A DNA stretch of 6,793 nucleotides. It comes from Methanobacteriota archaeon. GTDB lineage: Archaea; Hydrothermarchaeota; Hydrothermarchaeia; Hydrothermarchaeales; BMS3B. The stretch covers positions 1 to 6,793 of the forward strand of contig QIGD01000068.1 of the NCBI GenBank assembly GCA_003229935.1, in the 5' to 3' direction. The notes beneath the pieces were generated by a model. That model had not been told where the DNA came from. It worked only from the letters and a program-made list of their open reading frames with translations, and did not search any database. The position numbers and the translations under genes were made by a program. Below, piece after piece: positions 5,219 to 6,793 of the stretch (position 1 is the first letter of the stretch; each line of letters begins with the position of its first letter).

Positions 5219-5989
5219 TTAATCCTCCTTTAAATTAATATTAGATAATTCTTTATGTTTTTTTCCAAATAATAATTCCTCGTCATAAATCTTTTTTAAT
5301 ATACTCATATTTTTCCCATTAATTTTTAAATATGTTTCTTCACCTAAAATAAGAAGTTCAGTTTCTTTTCCTACTCCTTGAAGTACTTCTGCATTTCTTT
5401 TTGCTTTATAAACATTATAAAGTGTTGCTAAGAGATTATCACATTTATCATGTTTTTGAAAGAGTAATGTATTTACTGCTTGAATATTTCCAGAGCCAAT
5501 TGCGTGAAAATTCATATCCCTAAAGCTTGCCATATTTTCTGCATTAATTTCAACAATTTTAGCTATACCATTATCCACACCAACCAATAATATAGCAGTA
5601 TCCAATTTGAAATCAGCAACTTGTCTTAAAATCGCATCAATATATACATTTGGAACTTCTCTTTTTAAAGATTCAATAACAAAGTCTTGATCAATACCAT
5701 ACACATTAAATATTTCATTTTGTATAATTTGTTGTCTTTTCTTTTTAAAATTATCAAATATCTCATTTTTAATTGTTTCAAAATCAACATTATTATCTTT
5801 AAGCTCCACTAATTCCTCAAAAATAAGAGGGTCCCCAGCAAGCATGGCCACGGTATGTCCATTTAGTTGTTTATATTTAAAAATACTGTGCTCAAATTGT
5901 CCCATTGCTGTAGTTATCATATGATCTGTAGAAAACACAATAAATTCTTCATTTTTCTCTTTTGCTATAGCTGCAATACAGATTGTCAT
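5219..5989 (-). CDS. Proteasome-beta-like Ntn hydrolase
   Basis: This 256-residue protein matches the proteasome alpha/beta (Ntn hydrolase) fold. It begins MTICIAAIA, so removal of Met would expose Thr2 as the nucleophile, as in proteasome beta subunits. Asp22 in STDHMIT and a lysine in FKYK (38 or 40) fit the catalytic Asp and Lys positions. AMLAGD (48-53), ILLVGVDNG (133-141) and HAIGSG (162-167) match conserved strands and the Gly-Ser-Gly turn. VYKAKRNAEVLQGVG (193-207) matches the final helix region. No propeptide is visible. The C-terminus after about 218 is extended and charged. It probably forms a ring-like peptidase distinct from the core 20S subunits. The start is supported by a TATA box centred 27 bases upstream, implying a leaderless mRNA. 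It is followed one base later by a 52-residue gene. Substrate is unknown. Confidence 0.85.
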   Translation of the reverse strand: MTICIAAIAKEKNEEFIVFSTDHMITTAMGQFEHSIFKYKQLNGHTVAMLAGDPLIFEELVELKDNNVDFETIKNEIFDNFKKKRQQIIQNEIFNVYGIDQDFVIESLKREVPNVYIDAILRQVADFKLDTAILLVGVDNGIAKIVEINAENMASFRDMNFHAIGSGNIQAVNTLLFQKHDKCDNLLATLYNVYKAKRNAEVLQGVGKETELLILGEETYLKINGKNMSILKKIYDEELLFGKKHKELSNINLKED

Positions 5990-6011
5990 AATAATTTATA
6001 GCTTAAATTAA

Positions 6012-6020
6012 ATATATAAA
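6012..6020 (-). promoter_or_regulatory. TATA box of the Ntn-hydrolase cassette (leaderless)
   Basis: On the minus strand the sequence reads TTTATATAT, centred about 27 bases before the ATG at 5989. Transcription would start at or next to the start codon, and no Shine-Dalgarno is present, both as expected for a leaderless archaeal gene. This also indicates that the cassette is transcribed separately from the methyltransferase upstream. Confidence 0.7.
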
Positions 6021-6055
6021 GTTTATTATTTTTAGGAAAATATTGCTACCCTAGG

Positions 6056-6069
6056 CACAGTACACAGTA
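6056..6069. repeat. Tandem 7-bp repeat upstream of the Ntn-hydrolase promoter
   Basis: CACAGTA is repeated twice without a gap (6056-6062 and 6063-6069), about 36 bases upstream of the TATA box. It could be a binding site for an activator, but two copies of seven bases can also arise by chance. Confidence 0.3.
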
Positions 6070-6084
6070 AAACCATCATTTAAA

Positions 6085-6793
6085 TTAAAGAGAGAAGGTT
6101 CTTCTTTCTAATTTTCTATAATTTGGTAGTTCAGAACGATTGATATACCTCTTAGCTATTTTAATATTTTTCGGGTTTATATCAAACAAAAGATCATCCA
6201 TACCTGATTTCTTCGCTACTTTTCCTACAGTCCCCCTCCCTGCAAATGGGTCTAAAACTATTTTGTTTTTATATCCTGCTCCACAGTCACATTCTTTATA
6301 CCCTACCACCCTCTCAAGTTGTCCCATCTTCTTGAGAATCCTGCGGTTCTGAGCAAGGTGAAAAGTATAGTTCTTTCTATTCTCACCTTTGTAATCTCCT
6401 TTTTTATTACAACCGGCATATTTCATACTCTCTGTGATAACCTCACCAACAGCCTCTACTATTTTCTTCTTTGGCAAACCACATTTTTTACAGATTTTAC
6501 TTGCATGTGGCTTTAAAAGTTCAGTAGTGAGTTCTTCAGGAAAGACTGCATAATGCGCTTCTGGTAAACCCTTTGTAGGAATGACCAGCAGGTCACCAGG
6601 GTTTTTGCCTGATGGGTGTTCTCTTTGATTGTAATTTCTATTCTGTTCGATTGCCTTTGCTCTGAATCCCGGGCTCCCACCTGTTCCTTTATGTGGGATT
6701 CTGATAGCGTCAAGGTCAAACTCATATTTCTGACTCTTAACAAAATGAAACACAGGTTCCCAGGTAGTTGTTCTTCTATCTTTTACAGGATTT
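6085..6793 (-). CDS. N4/N6 DNA methyltransferase, C-terminal part (cut by window edge)
   Basis: The frame is open to the right edge, so the true start lies outside; 235 residues are visible. The visible part opens with NPVKDRRTTTWEPVFHFVKS, the block that follows the DPPY catalytic motif in this family, then HYAVFPEEL. The SAM-binding motif VLDPFAGRGT and its partner strand FDINPKNI lie at the C-terminus. Catalytic motif before SAM motif is the beta-class order for amino-DNA methyltransferases. The catalytic DPPY itself is not in view. Two Cys pairs, CKKCG and CDCG, sit about 65 residues apart between HYAVFPEEL and the SAM motif and probably bind zinc. It adds a methyl group to adenine N6 or cytosine N4; which one and the target site cannot be read here. 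No restriction enzyme is visible. The downstream gene has its own promoter. Confidence 0.9.
   Translation of the reverse strand, partial: NPVKDRRTTTWEPVFHFVKSQKYEFDLDAIRIPHKGTGGSPGFRAKAIEQNRNYNQREHPSGKNPGDLLVIPTKGLPEAHYAVFPEELTTELLKPHASKICKKCGLPKKKIVEAVGEVITESMKYAGCNKKGDYKGENRKNYTFHLAQNRRILKKMGQLERVVGYKECDCGAGYKNKIVLDPFAGRGTVGKVAKKSGMDDLLFDINPKNIKIAKRYINRSELPNYRKLERRTFSL

Noticed and set aside
5059..5989. Toxin-antitoxin pair made of the hydrolase and the 52-residue protein
   Set aside because: The gene order and coupling are compatible, but neither protein matches a known toxin or antitoxin family, so no such label is justified.
6140..6743. Frames overlapping the methyltransferase (6140-6352, 6319-6516 and 6743-6513)
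   Set aside because: All overlap a methyltransferase frame with clear conserved motifs and lack their own start signals.

Overview
The window is A+T-rich and looks archaeal. The minus-strand genes sit behind BRE/TATA-type promoters. Two of them (the genes starting at 5989 and 239) place the TATA box about 27 bases before the start codon, which implies leaderless mRNAs. Genes inside transcription units instead carry GGAGG-type Shine-Dalgarno sites. The large ATPases belong to P-loop families that are abundant in archaea. I cannot name the genus; a euryarchaeote or related lineage is an inference only.

Layout, right to left, which is the direction of most transcription. At 6793-6085 is the C-terminal part of an N4/N6 DNA methyltransferase, cut by the window edge. 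At 5989-5219 is a proteasome-beta-like Ntn hydrolase, followed one base later by a previously easy-to-miss 52-codon gene (5217-5059) whose Shine-Dalgarno lies inside the end of the hydrolase gene. Next, on the plus strand, is a 69-codon orphan gene (4678-4887) with a strong Shine-Dalgarno. Behind it are a TATA-like element and a hairpin that might make a tiny RNA. Between 4319 and about 4600 is a decayed, GC-richer rve-type (IS481-like) transposase with several frameshifts and an internal deletion. It directly abuts the promoter of a two-gene ATPase operon: a 400-residue archaeal ATPase (4222-3020) and, nine bases later, an 814-residue ATPase-winged-helix-TPR protein (3010-566). The left end is a gene-poor stretch (240-565) and the 5' part of an unrecognised gene (239-1).

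How they may work together. The two ATPases are almost certainly co-transcribed and translationally linked, and their promoter carries a perfect tandem 16-bp repeat over the predicted transcription start, which suggests tight repression. The larger one has the layout of a STAND-type switch: P-loop, winged helix, then TPR sensor/scaffold. The Ntn hydrolase and its small partner form a second cassette. Together with the methyltransferase and the transposon remnant this has the look of an accessory island, possibly defence- or stress-related. That joint function is inference: nothing in the sequence proves that the cassettes cooperate.
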